Source of the DNA: Hyphomicrobiales bacterium
Lineage (GTDB): Bacteria > Pseudomonadota > Alphaproteobacteria > Rhizobiales > Beijerinckiaceae
Reading direction: 5' to 3'
Length of the DNA stretch: 64,000 nt
Assembly: GCA_930633525.1 (NCBI GenBank)
Contig: CAKNFP010000002.1
Coordinates: forward strand, 806,001-870,000
Part shown: positions 43,694 to 52,435 of the stretch, piece after piece
Layout of the letters: the number at the start of each line of letters is the position of its first letter
Position numbering within the stretch: position 1 is the first letter of the stretch
Notes under the pieces: generated by a model
Database searches by the model: none
What the model was told of the DNA's origin: nothing
The model's input: only the letters and a program-made list of their open reading frames with translations
Made by a program: the position numbers and the translations under genes

Positions 43694-45178
43694 ATGACAC
43701 TGTCCCACCGCCCGCACGCCCAGGCGTCCATTGCCTTGGACAAGCTGGCTGAATGCCGCAACTACATCGACGGCCGCTTCGTGGACGGCGCATCAGGATA
43801 CATCGAGGTCTCCAATCCGGCGGATGGCACCCACCTCGGCCGCATACCGGACAGCGGGCCTGACGTCGTGGATAGCGCCGTCAAAGCCGCGCGGAAGGCT
43901 CAAGCGGCCTGGGAGAAGATCCCTGCGATCCAGCGCGCCGGCTACCTGCGACAGATCTCCGCGAAGGTTCGCGATCATCAGCAGGAGCTCGCCGATATCA
44001 TCGTCCGGGAACAGGGCAAGATACGTGGTCTCGCTGAGGTCGAGGTCAACTTCACCGCCGACTATATCGACTATATGGCCGAATGGGCGCGGCGGCTGGA
44101 AGGCGAGGTATTGACCAGCGACCGCCCCAACGAGACCGTGCTCCTCCTGCGCAAACCGCTCGGCGTTGTGGCGGGTATCCTGCCCTGGAACTTCCCGTTC
44201 TTTCTCATCGCCCGCAAACTGGCGCCGGCGCTGGTGACGGGCAATACCGTCGTGATCAAGCCGAGCGAGGAAACGCCGCTCAATGCCTTCGCCTTCGCCC
44301 AGCTGGTGGCTGAGACGGATTTGCCCGCCGGTGTGTTCAACCTGGTTGGTGGGCGCGGCAAAACTACCGGTGAGGCGCTGGTGGCGCATCCCGGTATCGA
44401 CATGGTGTCCTTTACGGGCAGTGTCGCCACCGGCTCACATATCATGCAGACAGCAGGGCGCAATCTCACTCGCGTCAATCTCGAGCTGGGGGGCAAGGCC
44501 CCGGCCATCGTGCTCGCCGATGCCGATCTCGATCTGGCAGCCAAGGCGATCTACGATTCACGCGTCATCAACACCGGGCAGGTGTGCAACTGCGCTGAAC
44601 GCGTCTATGTCGAGCGCAGCGTGCATGATGCGCTGGTGGATCGCCTCAAGGTCCTGTTCGAAAACACCCGCTACGGCGATCCCTCGTCGGAGGAGAACCT
44701 GCAGATGGGTCCCCTCGTGAACCAGGTCGGGCTCGACAAGGTGGCGGCGGCGGTCGACAAGGCAAAGGCCGACGGAGCGACCATCGTCACCGGCGGCAAG
44801 ATTGCGGATCGACCGAGCGGCTTCCATTACGAGCCAACCCTGATCACAGGCGCCCGTGCCGACATGGACATCATGCGGCGTGAAACCTTCGGCCCGGTAC
44901 TGCCAATCCAGGCGGTGGACAGCCTTGAAGAGGCAATCGCCCTGTCGAATGACAGCGACTACGGCCTGACGTCGTCGGTCTATACGTCGAACCTCAATTC
45001 CGCGCTGAAGGCCAGCCGTGAACTGAAATTCGGTGAGACCTACGTCAACCGTGAAAACTTCGAAGCGATGCAGGGCTTCCATGCGGGTCGCCGCAAGTCT
45101 GGCATCGGCGGCGCCGATGGCAAGCATGGCCTCTATGAGTTCACCGAAACGCATGTGATCTACATCCAGGGCACCTAA
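43694..45178 (+). CDS. aldA: Lactaldehyde/glycolaldehyde dehydrogenase, AldA-like
   Basis: From ATG 43694 (TTGGAGGA upstream) the protein is 494 residues. The NAD-binding region has PWNFPFFLIARKLAPALVTG and FTGSVATG; the catalytic pair is Glu264 (LELGGKAP) and Cys298 (TGQVCNCAERVYVE). The double-Cys VCNC and the end YVNRENFEAMQGFHAG ... KSGIGGADGKHGL follow the E. coli AldA pattern. It should oxidise L-lactaldehyde to L-lactate with NAD, which fits the nearby lldD. Other small aldehydes are possible substrates. Confidence 0.87.
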   Translation: MTLSHRPHAQASIALDKLAECRNYIDGRFVDGASGYIEVSNPADGTHLGRIPDSGPDVVDSAVKAARKAQAAWEKIPAIQRAGYLRQISAKVRDHQQELADIIVREQGKIRGLAEVEVNFTADYIDYMAEWARRLEGEVLTSDRPNETVLLLRKPLGVVAGILPWNFPFFLIARKLAPALVTGNTVVIKPSEETPLNAFAFAQLVAETDLPAGVFNLVGGRGKTTGEALVAHPGIDMVSFTGSVATGSHIMQTAGRNLTRVNLELGGKAPAIVLADADLDLAAKAIYDSRVINTGQVCNCAERVYVERSVHDALVDRLKVLFENTRYGDPSSEENLQMGPLVNQVGLDKVAAAVDKAKADGATIVTGGKIADRPSGFHYEPTLITGARADMDIMRRETFGPVLPIQAVDSLEEAIALSNDSDYGLTSSVYTSNLNSALKASRELKFGETYVNRENFEAMQGFHAGRRKSGIGGADGKHGLYEFTETHVIYIQGT

Positions 45179-45222
45179 GAATCCGCAGGGCGCCTAGGCA
45201 TCCGCGGAGCCCCGCGAGAATT

Positions 45223-45254
45223 CCCTGCCCGCAATCACATGGATGCGGGCAGGG
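45223..45254 (+). terminator. Hairpin terminator after aldA
   Basis: CCCTGCCCGCA and TGCGGGCAGGG form a perfect 11-bp stem with a 10-base loop, 45 bp after the stop codon. No T-run follows. The rest of the 313-bp gap up to 45491 shows no clear gene. Confidence 0.6.
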
Positions 45255-45491
45255 CATCGTCAAAGCGAGCCCCGAAGGGTCGTCCGCGCTCCACTTTCCG
45301 CCGAGGCCTCGGCGGCGCTGACGCGTCCAGCTGACGGCGCCTTGCGCCGAAGGGCTACTCTTCACCAGCGAGGCGTGGAACTCACTTGGCAGGTCCGGGT
45401 TGTCCTCTGGCCGGCCAACGACAGGTCGGGGATGCCATATTGGTTGGAAGCCTCTAAGATCATGCGAGCAATTTCCACGGGAGGTCGTCTG

Positions 45492-46403
45492 ATGAAGCTG
45501 TTGATGACAATGCTCGCCGCTGGTCTCGTCATCGGAGCCTCAATTCCGGCTGCGCATGCGGATGTGGTGGTCTCATCCAAGATCGACACCGAGGGCTCGG
45601 TTCTCGGGAACATCATTCAGGTCGCGCTGAATGCCAATGGCATCAAGACGCAGGATCGCATCCAGCTCGGTGCGACGCCTGTGGTCAGAAAGGCCATCAC
45701 GGCTGGCGAGATAGACATCTATCCCGAGTATACGGGAAACGCTGGCTTCTTCTTCAACAAGGCCGACGATACGCTTTGGAAAGATAACGCCAAGGGTTTC
45801 GAAGCCGCCAAGACGCTCGACTATGACGCAAACAAGATCGTCTGGCTGGATCCGGCGCCAGCGAACAACACCTGGGCGATCGCGGTTCGCAAGGATATCG
45901 CCGGGCCAAACAAGCTCGCCAGCATGTCCGATTTCGGCAAGTGGGTCGCCGGCGGGGGCAAAGTGGTGCTCGCCGCCTCGGCGGAGTTCGTGAATTCGGC
46001 AGCAGCCCTGCCCGCTTTCCAGACTGCCTATGGGTTCACGATGAAGCCCGACCAGTTGATCGTGTTGTCCGGCGGCGATACCGCGACCACGATCAAGGCT
46101 GCTGCGGAAAAAACCAACGGCTCAAACGCAGCCATGGTCTATGGAACGGACGGTGGTATCGCGGCCTCGGACCTGCTGGTTCTCGCCGACGACAAGAGCG
46201 TGCAGCCGGTCTACGCACCTGCACCGATCATCCGCGAAGCGGCCTTGAAAGATAATCCGAAAATCGCGGACATCCTGAAACCTATCTTCCAGTCGCTGGA
46301 CCTGACAACGCTTCAGGGGCTCAACGCCAGGGTTCAGCTGGGCGGCGAACCCGCGAAATCCGTTGCTACCGACTATCTGAAATCCAAAGGCTTCGTGAAG
46401 TGA
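45492..46403 (+). CDS. Osmoprotectant ABC substrate-binding protein (OsmF/YehZ-like)
   Basis: From ATG 45492 (GGGAGG upstream) the protein is 303 residues with a Sec signal peptide (MKLLMTMLAAGLVIGASIPA, cleavage after AHA). The mature part (VVVSSKIDTEGSVLGNIIQV, ITAGEIDIYPEYTGNAGFFF) is the OpuAC/OsmF class that binds glycine betaine, choline or related compounds. It is the first gene of a four-gene importer. Confidence 0.88.
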   Translation: MKLLMTMLAAGLVIGASIPAAHADVVVSSKIDTEGSVLGNIIQVALNANGIKTQDRIQLGATPVVRKAITAGEIDIYPEYTGNAGFFFNKADDTLWKDNAKGFEAAKTLDYDANKIVWLDPAPANNTWAIAVRKDIAGPNKLASMSDFGKWVAGGGKVVLAASAEFVNSAAALPAFQTAYGFTMKPDQLIVLSGGDTATTIKAAAEKTNGSNAAMVYGTDGGIAASDLLVLADDKSVQPVYAPAPIIREAALKDNPKIADILKPIFQSLDLTTLQGLNARVQLGGEPAKSVATDYLKSKGFVK

Positions 46404-46437
46404 GGCTCGGCAGCCTCTTTCGCGAAACCGGCGACGG

Positions 46438-47619
46438 ATGAAGCGATACGGCCGGCCGTCCCCCGGAAGACGCCTGTCGTTCGACCGGCTGGGGATTGTT
46501 ATCGCGCTTTTTCTGGTGCTGGCTGTATGGCCTGCGCCCTTCGTCACCGTACGCGCCAATCGAATCGCCAGCGGTCAGGCCTTCACCGTGTTCGAGGCGT
46601 TGCCCTGGCTCGGTGTCGCGGCGCTTTTGTCCGCCGTTCTGGTCGCTGCCGCTGTCGCGCTTTTCGTGCAGCGGCCGTGGCTCCGTCTGGCAGCCGCCGC
46701 GCTGGGACTTCTGGTCCTGTTGCCGGCCGTGGGTTTTGCCGCGACAGGGCTCACACCGCCAGGTAATAGCTTCGCGCGAATCTCGCCAGCACTTGGATTT
46801 TGGCTGCTGAGCTTGGGCTTGGCCCTGCTCATGGCCGACTCCATAACGCGTTTGCACTTTTCGCCCCAGGCGCGTGTGGCAGCGCTCGCGCTGGCATGTC
46901 TGATGATCGCGCTCATCATCGCCTCAGATGCCTGGGACGATCTCTCGGTGATGAAGGAATATGCCAGCCGGTCAGACAGCTTCGGGCGCGAGATTCATCA
47001 GCACATCGTTCTTGCAATCGGGTCTCTCGTCAGCGCCGTCATCGCGGGTCTACCGCTCGGCATCCTGTGCCATCGGCGACCCAGGCTTCGCGTCGCTGCG
47101 TTGCAAATGCTCAGCATAATCCAGACGATCCCGAGCATCGCGCTGTTCGGCATCCTCATGGTGCCGCTCGGGTATCTCGCCGCAACCGTGCCGCTGGCGC
47201 ATGCTGTCGGAATCCGGGGGATCGGCTCCGCACCGGCTTTCGTCGCCTTGTTTCTCTATTCCCTCCTGCCGGTCGTCGCGAACACGGTGGTGGGACTGGA
47301 CCAGGTTTCCGTGGCGGTCGTGGATGCAGCGCGCGGCATGGGCATGTCACGACGGCAGCAACTTCTGCACGTCGAGTTGCCGCTCGCCCTGCCGATCATT
47401 CTGGCGGGCATGCGCATTGTGCTCGTCCAGAATCTGGGGCTTGCCACCGTTGCCGCATTGATCGGCGGCGGCGGCTTGGGAACATTCATCTTCCAGGGCA
47501 TAGGGCAGACCGCCATGGATCTCGTTCTGCTCGGTGCCATTCCCATTGTCGCGATGGCCTTCGCAGCCGCTGTCATCCTGGATGCGATGGTCGATTTCGC
47601 GGAAAGGGGGACAGCGTGA
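46438..47619 (+). CDS. Osmoprotectant ABC permease (YehY-like)
   Basis: Inner-membrane permease of 393 residues. The N-terminal half (about 180 residues) carries four to five extra hydrophobic segments, as in YehY; the C-terminal half is the OpuAB-type pore with IIQTIPSIALFGILMVPLGY, ALFLYSLLPVVANTVVGLDQ and the coupling helix VDAARGMGMSRRQQLLHVEL. It starts 34 bp after the binding-protein gene and overlaps the ATPase gene by 4 bp. Confidence 0.9.
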   Translation: MKRYGRPSPGRRLSFDRLGIVIALFLVLAVWPAPFVTVRANRIASGQAFTVFEALPWLGVAALLSAVLVAAAVALFVQRPWLRLAAAALGLLVLLPAVGFAATGLTPPGNSFARISPALGFWLLSLGLALLMADSITRLHFSPQARVAALALACLMIALIIASDAWDDLSVMKEYASRSDSFGREIHQHIVLAIGSLVSAVIAGLPLGILCHRRPRLRVAALQMLSIIQTIPSIALFGILMVPLGYLAATVPLAHAVGIRGIGSAPAFVALFLYSLLPVVANTVVGLDQVSVAVVDAARGMGMSRRQQLLHVELPLALPIILAGMRIVLVQNLGLATVAALIGGGGLGTFIFQGIGQTAMDLVLLGAIPIVAMAFAAAVILDAMVDFAERGTA

Positions 47620-48566
47620 TCGAAGTCGAGCATCTCACGAAACGTATCGGCGGAACGACGGTCGTCGACGACGTGTCGATGGTTGTCGAGGCTGGCACAA
47701 TCACGGTGATTGTCGGCACCTCAGGGGCCGGTAAATCGACCTTGCTGCGCATGATCAACAGGTTGATCGCGCCCACCTCCGGCCGCGTGCTCATCGATGG
47801 CCGAGACACGATGACCATTCCCGAAGACGCGCTGCGGCACCGCATCGGCTATGCCATCCAGGGCAATGGCCTCTTTCCCCATTGGACGGTCGCGCGCAAC
47901 ATCGCGACGGTCCCACGCCTGCTCGGATGGGACACAAGGCGCATCGACCAACGCGTCAGTGACCTCCTCGCGTTGTTTCAGCTCGATCCGGGCGAATTTG
48001 CCGGCAAATTTCCACACCAGCTCTCCGGTGGACAGCAGCAGCGGGTGGGCGTCGCGCGGGCCCTTGCCGCAGAGCCCAGCCTGCTCTTGATGGATGAGCC
48101 CTTCGGAGCGCTTGATCCGGTTATTCGGGGAAGAGCGCAAGATGATCTGCTCAGCATTCAACGCCGTTTTGGCACGACCATCGTGCTCGTCACGCATGAC
48201 ATGGAAGAAGCCTGTCATCTGGGCGATCGCATAGCGGTGATGCATGAGGCAAAACTCCTGCAATACGGCACCCCGGCGGAGCTGTTGATCCGGCCAGCGG
48301 CGGGCTTCGTGGAGCGCCTCGTGGGGTCGCCCGACCGACCGTTTCGGCTTCTGTCTCTCGCCAAAGTTCGTGATGCGGTCGAACCGGGTGAGGTGCCAGG
48401 GGCCCCCATCGACCCCGACCTCAATCTTCGGGACGCACTCTCCCGATTGATCTGGACCGGGACCGAATGTCTTCCTGTTTCACCAGAACAGGGACGACCA
48501 GGTGGTCACGTCAGCGTGGCGGGCATCATCGCCCACGGCCGCTCCTCGATGCGGCTTGCCCGATGA
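47616..48566 (+). CDS. Osmoprotectant ABC ATPase (YehX-like)
   Basis: A GTG at 47616 overlapping the permease stop (GTGA) starts a 316-residue ATPase. Walker A GTSGAGKST, Q-loop IGYAIQGNGLFPHWTV, signature LSGGQQQRVGVARAL, Walker B LLLMDEPFGALDP and VTHDMEEA are intact. IGYAIQ is typical of OpuA-type ATPases. The C-terminal about 70 residues are an extension, short for a pair of CBS domains. The frame stays open upstream within the permease gene, but that is not coding. Confidence 0.92.
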   Translation: MIEVEHLTKRIGGTTVVDDVSMVVEAGTITVIVGTSGAGKSTLLRMINRLIAPTSGRVLIDGRDTMTIPEDALRHRIGYAIQGNGLFPHWTVARNIATVPRLLGWDTRRIDQRVSDLLALFQLDPGEFAGKFPHQLSGGQQQRVGVARALAAEPSLLLMDEPFGALDPVIRGRAQDDLLSIQRRFGTTIVLVTHDMEEACHLGDRIAVMHEAKLLQYGTPAELLIRPAAGFVERLVGSPDRPFRLLSLAKVRDAVEPGEVPGAPIDPDLNLRDALSRLIWTGTECLPVSPEQGRPGGHVSVAGIIAHGRSSMRLAR

Positions 48567-49324
48567 AGCATCTCGGTCTTCTCGGACGAGGCCTGATCCT
48601 TATCCTGCTCCTTGCTTTCATCCTGTCGCCGAATTCCTTCGCGCCTCTCTTTCGGCCACTGACGGAGAACAACGCCCCACCCATCTATAATCATGGATCG
48701 TTGTTGTCCCTGACCCTCTCGCATCTGACGATTGTGTTCGTCGCCACATGTGCGAGCACGCTCCTCGCCGTCGGCCTTGGCATCCTCGTTACGCGCCCGG
48801 GCGGACTGGAGTTTCTGCCTCTCTCGCGCAGCCTGGTGAATATCGGCCAGACGTTCCCGCCCGTGGCCGTGTTGGCAATCGCCGTCCCGCTCGTCGGGTT
48901 CGGAGAAATGCCCACGTTCATCGCGCTGTTCCTCTATGGACTGTTGCCGATTTTCGAGAACACGCTCACTGGCCTGGCGCAGGTCTCACCTCTGACCCGC
49001 GAAGCCGCCAAGGGAATGGGAATGAGCCCGGGTCATCGCCTGGCTCAGGTGGAGCTGCCTTTGGCGCTCCCAGTGATCCTTGCGGGCATACGGATCTCCA
49101 CGATCATCAATCTCGGCACCGCCACACTGGGCTCCACGGTCGCAGCGAAAGGGCTGGGTGAGGTGATCATTGCCGGCTTGCAGTCGAACAACCAGGCGTT
49201 CGTGCTCCAGGGCGGGGTCATCGTGGCGATGCTAGCCGTTCTGATCGATGGCCTACTGGTCGGAGTCGAGCGCTTCGCGGCCTCACGGCTTGGAGGAGAG
49301 AGCGCGTCGAAAGCCTTGCGGTGA
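48563..49324 (+). CDS. Osmoprotectant ABC permease (YehW-like)
   Basis: Inner-membrane permease of 253 residues, its ATG overlapping the ATPase stop by 4 bp. NIGQTFPPVAVLAIAVPLVG, ALFLYGLLPIFENTLTGLAQ and the coupling helix REAAKGMGMSPGHRLAQVEL are the OpuAB/YehW signatures. Together with the YehY-like protein it forms a heterodimeric pore. The order SBP-permease-ATPase-permease matches osmU operons. Confidence 0.91.
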   Translation: MKHLGLLGRGLILILLLAFILSPNSFAPLFRPLTENNAPPIYNHGSLLSLTLSHLTIVFVATCASTLLAVGLGILVTRPGGLEFLPLSRSLVNIGQTFPPVAVLAIAVPLVGFGEMPTFIALFLYGLLPIFENTLTGLAQVSPLTREAAKGMGMSPGHRLAQVELPLALPVILAGIRISTIINLGTATLGSTVAAKGLGEVIIAGLQSNNQAFVLQGGVIVAMLAVLIDGLLVGVERFAASRLGGESASKALR

Positions 49325-49675
49325 CACGCGATGAGGATTTCTTGCCGCGCCCTGCTTTCATCCGCGCAGCGCCACCGTCGGGATGGGTCTGCGAATTAGT
49401 CCGGCTTGATGGTCGCGCGAGCCGTGTCGCATGTTGCAAGCCTCGGACGCCGCGACATCAGGGCAACCAGTGGTTTTCGCCATATCATCTCCTCCCGGCA
49501 GACCAAGTCCGATCTCTCATTGCGCCAGGCCGCGGCGGCGATGAACCCATCAGAACTCTTTACCCAAAATCATGCGTTTGATATCAAACTGATGAGGCCG
49601 CCCGGCAGTGTCTCGACGAACTGGCATTCTGTCTAACGCCCCGATTTAGATATTTTTTTGATACATGGAAGCAAG
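49325..49675. other. Intergenic region upstream of marR
   Basis: A 351-bp stretch between the importer operon and the MarR gene. It contains the palindrome at 49576-49589 and becomes AT-rich from about 49640 into the first 150 bp of the MarR gene. No convincing further gene. Confidence 0.5.
49576..49589. promoter_or_regulatory. Palindrome, candidate MarR operator
   Basis: GTTTGATATCAAAC is a perfect 14-bp palindrome about 87 bp upstream of the MarR gene start. MarR proteins often bind palindromes of this type in their own promoter. Autoregulation is inferred. Confidence 0.55.
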
Positions 49676-50158
49676 ATGAAAAAAGGAGATAATATAAGAA
49701 AGCCAAATCCGCTTCCTGACTTGGAAAGTGACTACTTCATTACTGAATTCATCCCTTATTTGTTAAACAATATAACAAATTCGATGAATCAGAAATTCAA
49801 GAAATCGCTGCGTAAATTCGACCTCAATGTCTCGCAATGGCGCGTGCTGGTTGCCTTGGGGGTGCGGAGCCACATTTCGCTCACCGACCTTGGGCAATTC
49901 ACGGCGATTGACCAGCCGAGCCTCAGCCGCATCGTGGATCAGCTGGTGGACAGGCAGTTCGTGACGCGCATGCCACGCCCCAATGACGGGCGCTTCAATG
50001 AAATCGCGCTTGCACCTGCCGGCAGGGCGTTACGGGATTCGGCCTGGCCCGTTGCCATGGCTCACAGTGAGCAGATGATCGCCAATCTCCTGCCGGAAGA
50101 GCAGGAGCACTTGCGTGTCCTGCTGAAGAAAGTGGCGGCTAATCTCACGCGGGAATAG
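49676..50158 (+). CDS. MarR-family transcription regulator
   Basis: I use the ATG at 49676; the frame also contains a TTG at 49658. The 160-residue protein has the MarR winged helix-turn-helix (LNVSQWRVLVALGVRSHISL, DLGQFTAIDQPSLSRIVDQL and the wing RMPRPNDGRFNEIALAPAG) flanked by dimerisation helices. Its first 40 codons are noticeably AT-rich. Its 3' end overlaps by 14 bp the convergent hydrolase gene. It likely regulates the hydrolase/monooxygenase and SDR/transporter genes to its right. Confidence 0.9.
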   Translation: MKKGDNIRKPNPLPDLESDYFITEFIPYLLNNITNSMNQKFKKSLRKFDLNVSQWRVLVALGVRSHISLTDLGQFTAIDQPSLSRIVDQLVDRQFVTRMPRPNDGRFNEIALAPAGRALRDSAWPVAMAHSEQMIANLLPEEQEHLRVLLKKVAANLTRE

Positions 50159-50969
50159 CGGGCAATCGGGTGAGGAATGTCGCCATCGCCGCGTTGAAGG
50201 CGTCCGGCTTTTCGATGTTCGACAGATGGCCCGCACCGGCAATGACGACCAGCTCCGATCCGACGATGTTCCGGTTGATCTGCCTCGACAGGTCGGGCGG
50301 CGTCAGCGTGTCATGTTCCCCGACGATGATCAGCGTCGGCACGCGGATCGCACCGACGTCCCCGGCATAGTCATCGTCGAGATTGGCGCGGATAGCCTTC
50401 AGATAGGATTGGCCGCGCAAAGCGCTGATGCTCTCGATAAGCCGGTCCAGCGCATCCTTGCTCGCCTGTGGTGCGGCCAGCGACCGGGCGATCCTTTCGG
50501 CGATATCTGATGGCTTTTTACCCTCCAGCAGCGGCTTTGCACGGCTGTTGAAGAAGGCATCGCGATCCTCCTTGCTGCGCGTGTCGACGGTGTCGGGGCG
50601 GGAATCCGCCAGGATCAGCGAGGCAACACGCGCGGGATGACGCGCATAGAAGCGTTGCGCGATGCGGCCGCCCAGGGACAGCCCGCAAATATGGGCTTTC
50701 GCTGCGCCGAAGAAATCCAGGACACGCAGGACATCATCGGCGAAGATGTCGAAGGACGCATCCCCCTCGTAGTCTTCGCTTCCCCCGTACCCACGGGTGT
50801 CCAACGCCACCGTGTGGTGGGACTGCGAGAAGGCCGCCATTTGCTCGGCCCAATTCGAGCGATTGCCGCCGATACCATGCAGAAAGAGCAGAAGCTCTCC
50901 GCTTCCGGCCTGGTCGACCATGAGCGCGGGAGATCCGGGAATGATGGACTGGTTGGCCCGGGCGCTCAT
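50145..50969 (-). CDS. Alpha/beta hydrolase
   Basis: From ATG 50969 the protein is 274 residues. LLLFLHGIGGNRSNW, nucleophile GLSLGG (Ser98), acid VGEHDTLTPP and His in GAGHLSNIEKP form an intact hydrolase triad; the overall pattern resembles 3-oxoadipate enol-lactonase and meta-cleavage hydrolases. The start overlaps the stop of the monooxygenase gene by 4 bp, so the two are translated together. It probably hydrolyses an ester or lactone made by that monooxygenase. Confidence 0.87.
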   Translation of the reverse strand: MSARANQSIIPGSPALMVDQAGSGELLLFLHGIGGNRSNWAEQMAAFSQSHHTVALDTRGYGGSEDYEGDASFDIFADDVLRVLDFFGAAKAHICGLSLGGRIAQRFYARHPARVASLILADSRPDTVDTRSKEDRDAFFNSRAKPLLEGKKPSDIAERIARSLAAPQASKDALDRLIESISALRGQSYLKAIRANLDDDYAGDVGAIRVPTLIIVGEHDTLTPPDLSRQINRNIVGSELVVIAGAGHLSNIEKPDAFNAAMATFLTRLPAIPA

Positions 50970-52069
50970 GCGGCGGCCTCGCTTGTGCCATTGGCGAATT
51001 TTTCCGAGAAGGCGGGCGCCACGTCCCGGGCGAACCGTGTCAGCCATTCCGCGTGCAGGGCCTGGGGAATATCGGGCGACGACGTCTGCAGGATGAAGCT
51101 GTTGAACCCAATGTCGATATAGGTTTGCAGCCGGCGGGCGACGGTCGCGGGCGATCCCACCAGAGAAACCTCGAGCAGAGGGTCGAGATTGGCCGGGTCG
51201 GTCATCCTGATGCGGCGCTCATGCGTCTCGGCAAAGGGCCTGTAGTCGGGCAGATCCTTATGGCGGCTGACGTCATAGGCATAGTGCTCGACCTGCAGCT
51301 CGAACCAGCGCGGGAGATAGCGCCGCGCGAGGGCGTCCGCTTCCGCATCGGTATCGGCCATCACAAGTGTTACGCCGACTGGCCTGTCGACATCGGTATC
51401 GACGTTGCGCGCCGTGGCCACCTCTGTCCACGTCTTCATGACATTGCGCTGGACATCAAACGGCAGGCTGCCGTTCGAGATCGGCGCAAGGCCCAGCTCC
51501 GCAATCTTCGTTGCGCTCGCCGGATTGCCGATTGCTCCGTAGAAATTGATCTTGGCGGTATCAGGGAAGGGGCGAATACGAATCTCCCGGTCCACGCTCA
51601 GATTTTCGCCGGAGAACGTGAAAGGCTTTCCTTCCATCGCGAGCGAGAGGATACGCCAGGTCTCTTCAAATCTCTGCCTGGCTTCAGCCATCGGCACGCC
51701 GAAGGCTTCATATTCCATCGGAGCGTTGCCTCGTCCCATCCCAAGATGCAATGGGCCCTTCGACAGATGACTGAGCACGGCGATCTCGCCGGCGAGCCGT
51801 ACCGGCTGATGCCAGGGCGTAACGAGCACCATGGTGCCGAGCCCTATTCCCGGGCAGAGCGCCGCGACATGCGAGAGGATCGACAATGGGCTGGGCTGCG
51901 GAAAATAGTCGGAAAAATGATGTTCGACCACCCAGGCGATATCATAGCCGAGATCGTAACCCAGCCGAGCATCCCGCAGCAGCGCCTCGTAAAGCTGCGC
52001 GTCGCTTGAACCGCGCGCGTCGACAGCCGAGAGCTGGAAGCCGAATTTGACCGCTCGTGTTGTGCTCAT
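50966..52069 (-). CDS. Luciferase-like flavin-dependent monooxygenase
   Basis: From ATG 52069 the protein is 367 residues, a bacterial-luciferase-fold (LLM) enzyme using reduced flavin from a separate reductase. Family features: WVVEHHFSDYFPQPSPLSIL, LGTMVLVTPWHQPVRLAGEI, LGMGRGNAPMEYEAFGVPM and the late GSPATVARRLQTYIDIGFN. A flavin reductase gene is not seen nearby. It is coupled to an alpha/beta hydrolase gene, so a Baeyer-Villiger or similar oxygenation followed by hydrolysis is plausible. Divergent from an SDR gene. Confidence 0.87.
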   Translation of the reverse strand: MSTTRAVKFGFQLSAVDARGSSDAQLYEALLRDARLGYDLGYDIAWVVEHHFSDYFPQPSPLSILSHVAALCPGIGLGTMVLVTPWHQPVRLAGEIAVLSHLSKGPLHLGMGRGNAPMEYEAFGVPMAEARQRFEETWRILSLAMEGKPFTFSGENLSVDREIRIRPFPDTAKINFYGAIGNPASATKIAELGLAPISNGSLPFDVQRNVMKTWTEVATARNVDTDVDRPVGVTLVMADTDAEADALARRYLPRWFELQVEHYAYDVSRHKDLPDYRPFAETHERRIRMTDPANLDPLLEVSLVGSPATVARRLQTYIDIGFNSFILQTSSPDIPQALHAEWLTRFARDVAPAFSEKFANGTSEAAA

Positions 52070-52221
52070 CGCCGCATCCCTTCTTCCCCTTTTCGTTGGC
52101 TCACACATGAAAACAATAGCTTGACCGCGACTTGAGACGCGCCCTTTCACCCATTGGCCACGAGAGCGGCCCCGGAGGCCGGCCCATCGCGAAAACGAGC
52201 ATTTCGCCTTGTTCCCTTTAA

Positions 52222-52236
52222 TGAAATAACATATGA
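52222..52236. promoter_or_regulatory. Shared 15-bp box, monooxygenase side
   Basis: TGAAATAACATATGA lies within the promoter region of the monooxygenase gene, close to a minus-strand TTGACA at 52259-52254. It matches 13 of 15 bases, in the same orientation, with the box at 52400-52414. Probably a binding site for a common regulator, with the MarR protein the nearest candidate. Confidence 0.5.
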
Positions 52237-52368
52237 AATTACAATTAATGGTCTGTCAAGGCCGTATGCGCCTTAAGCCGCCCGGTCGATCGTCTTCGGC
52301 GAACCCGATGCCGGATCATCCTCGCAGGGAGCGAGCAATGGCTTGTGTGTGGACACCTCGCAAGGGCG

Positions 52369-52398
52369 TTGACAACGCCGATAGAGGGTATTTTATAT
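52369..52398 (+). promoter_or_regulatory. Promoter of the SDR gene
   Basis: TTGACA (52369-52374), an 18-base spacer and TTATAT (52393-52398) form a good vegetative promoter 38 bp upstream of the SDR start. The box at 52400-52414 lies immediately downstream, where a bound repressor would block it. The rest of the 366-bp gap between the divergent genes (52070-52435) has no gene. Confidence 0.6.
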
Positions 52399-52399
52399 T

Positions 52400-52414
52400 T
52401 CAAATATCATATGA
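52400..52414. promoter_or_regulatory. Shared 15-bp box, SDR side
   Basis: TCAAATATCATATGA directly follows the -10 element of the SDR promoter and is nearly identical to the box at 52222-52236 on the monooxygenase side. The position fits a repressor operator. Confidence 0.5.
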
Positions 52415-52435
52415 GTTTTCAAATGAAGGTGTCCC

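Noticed and set aside
47100..47615. An upstream extension of the ABC ATPase frame into the permease gene
   Set aside because: The extension has no similarity and overlaps the real permease frame; the GTG at 47616 overlaps its stop codon in the usual coupled way.
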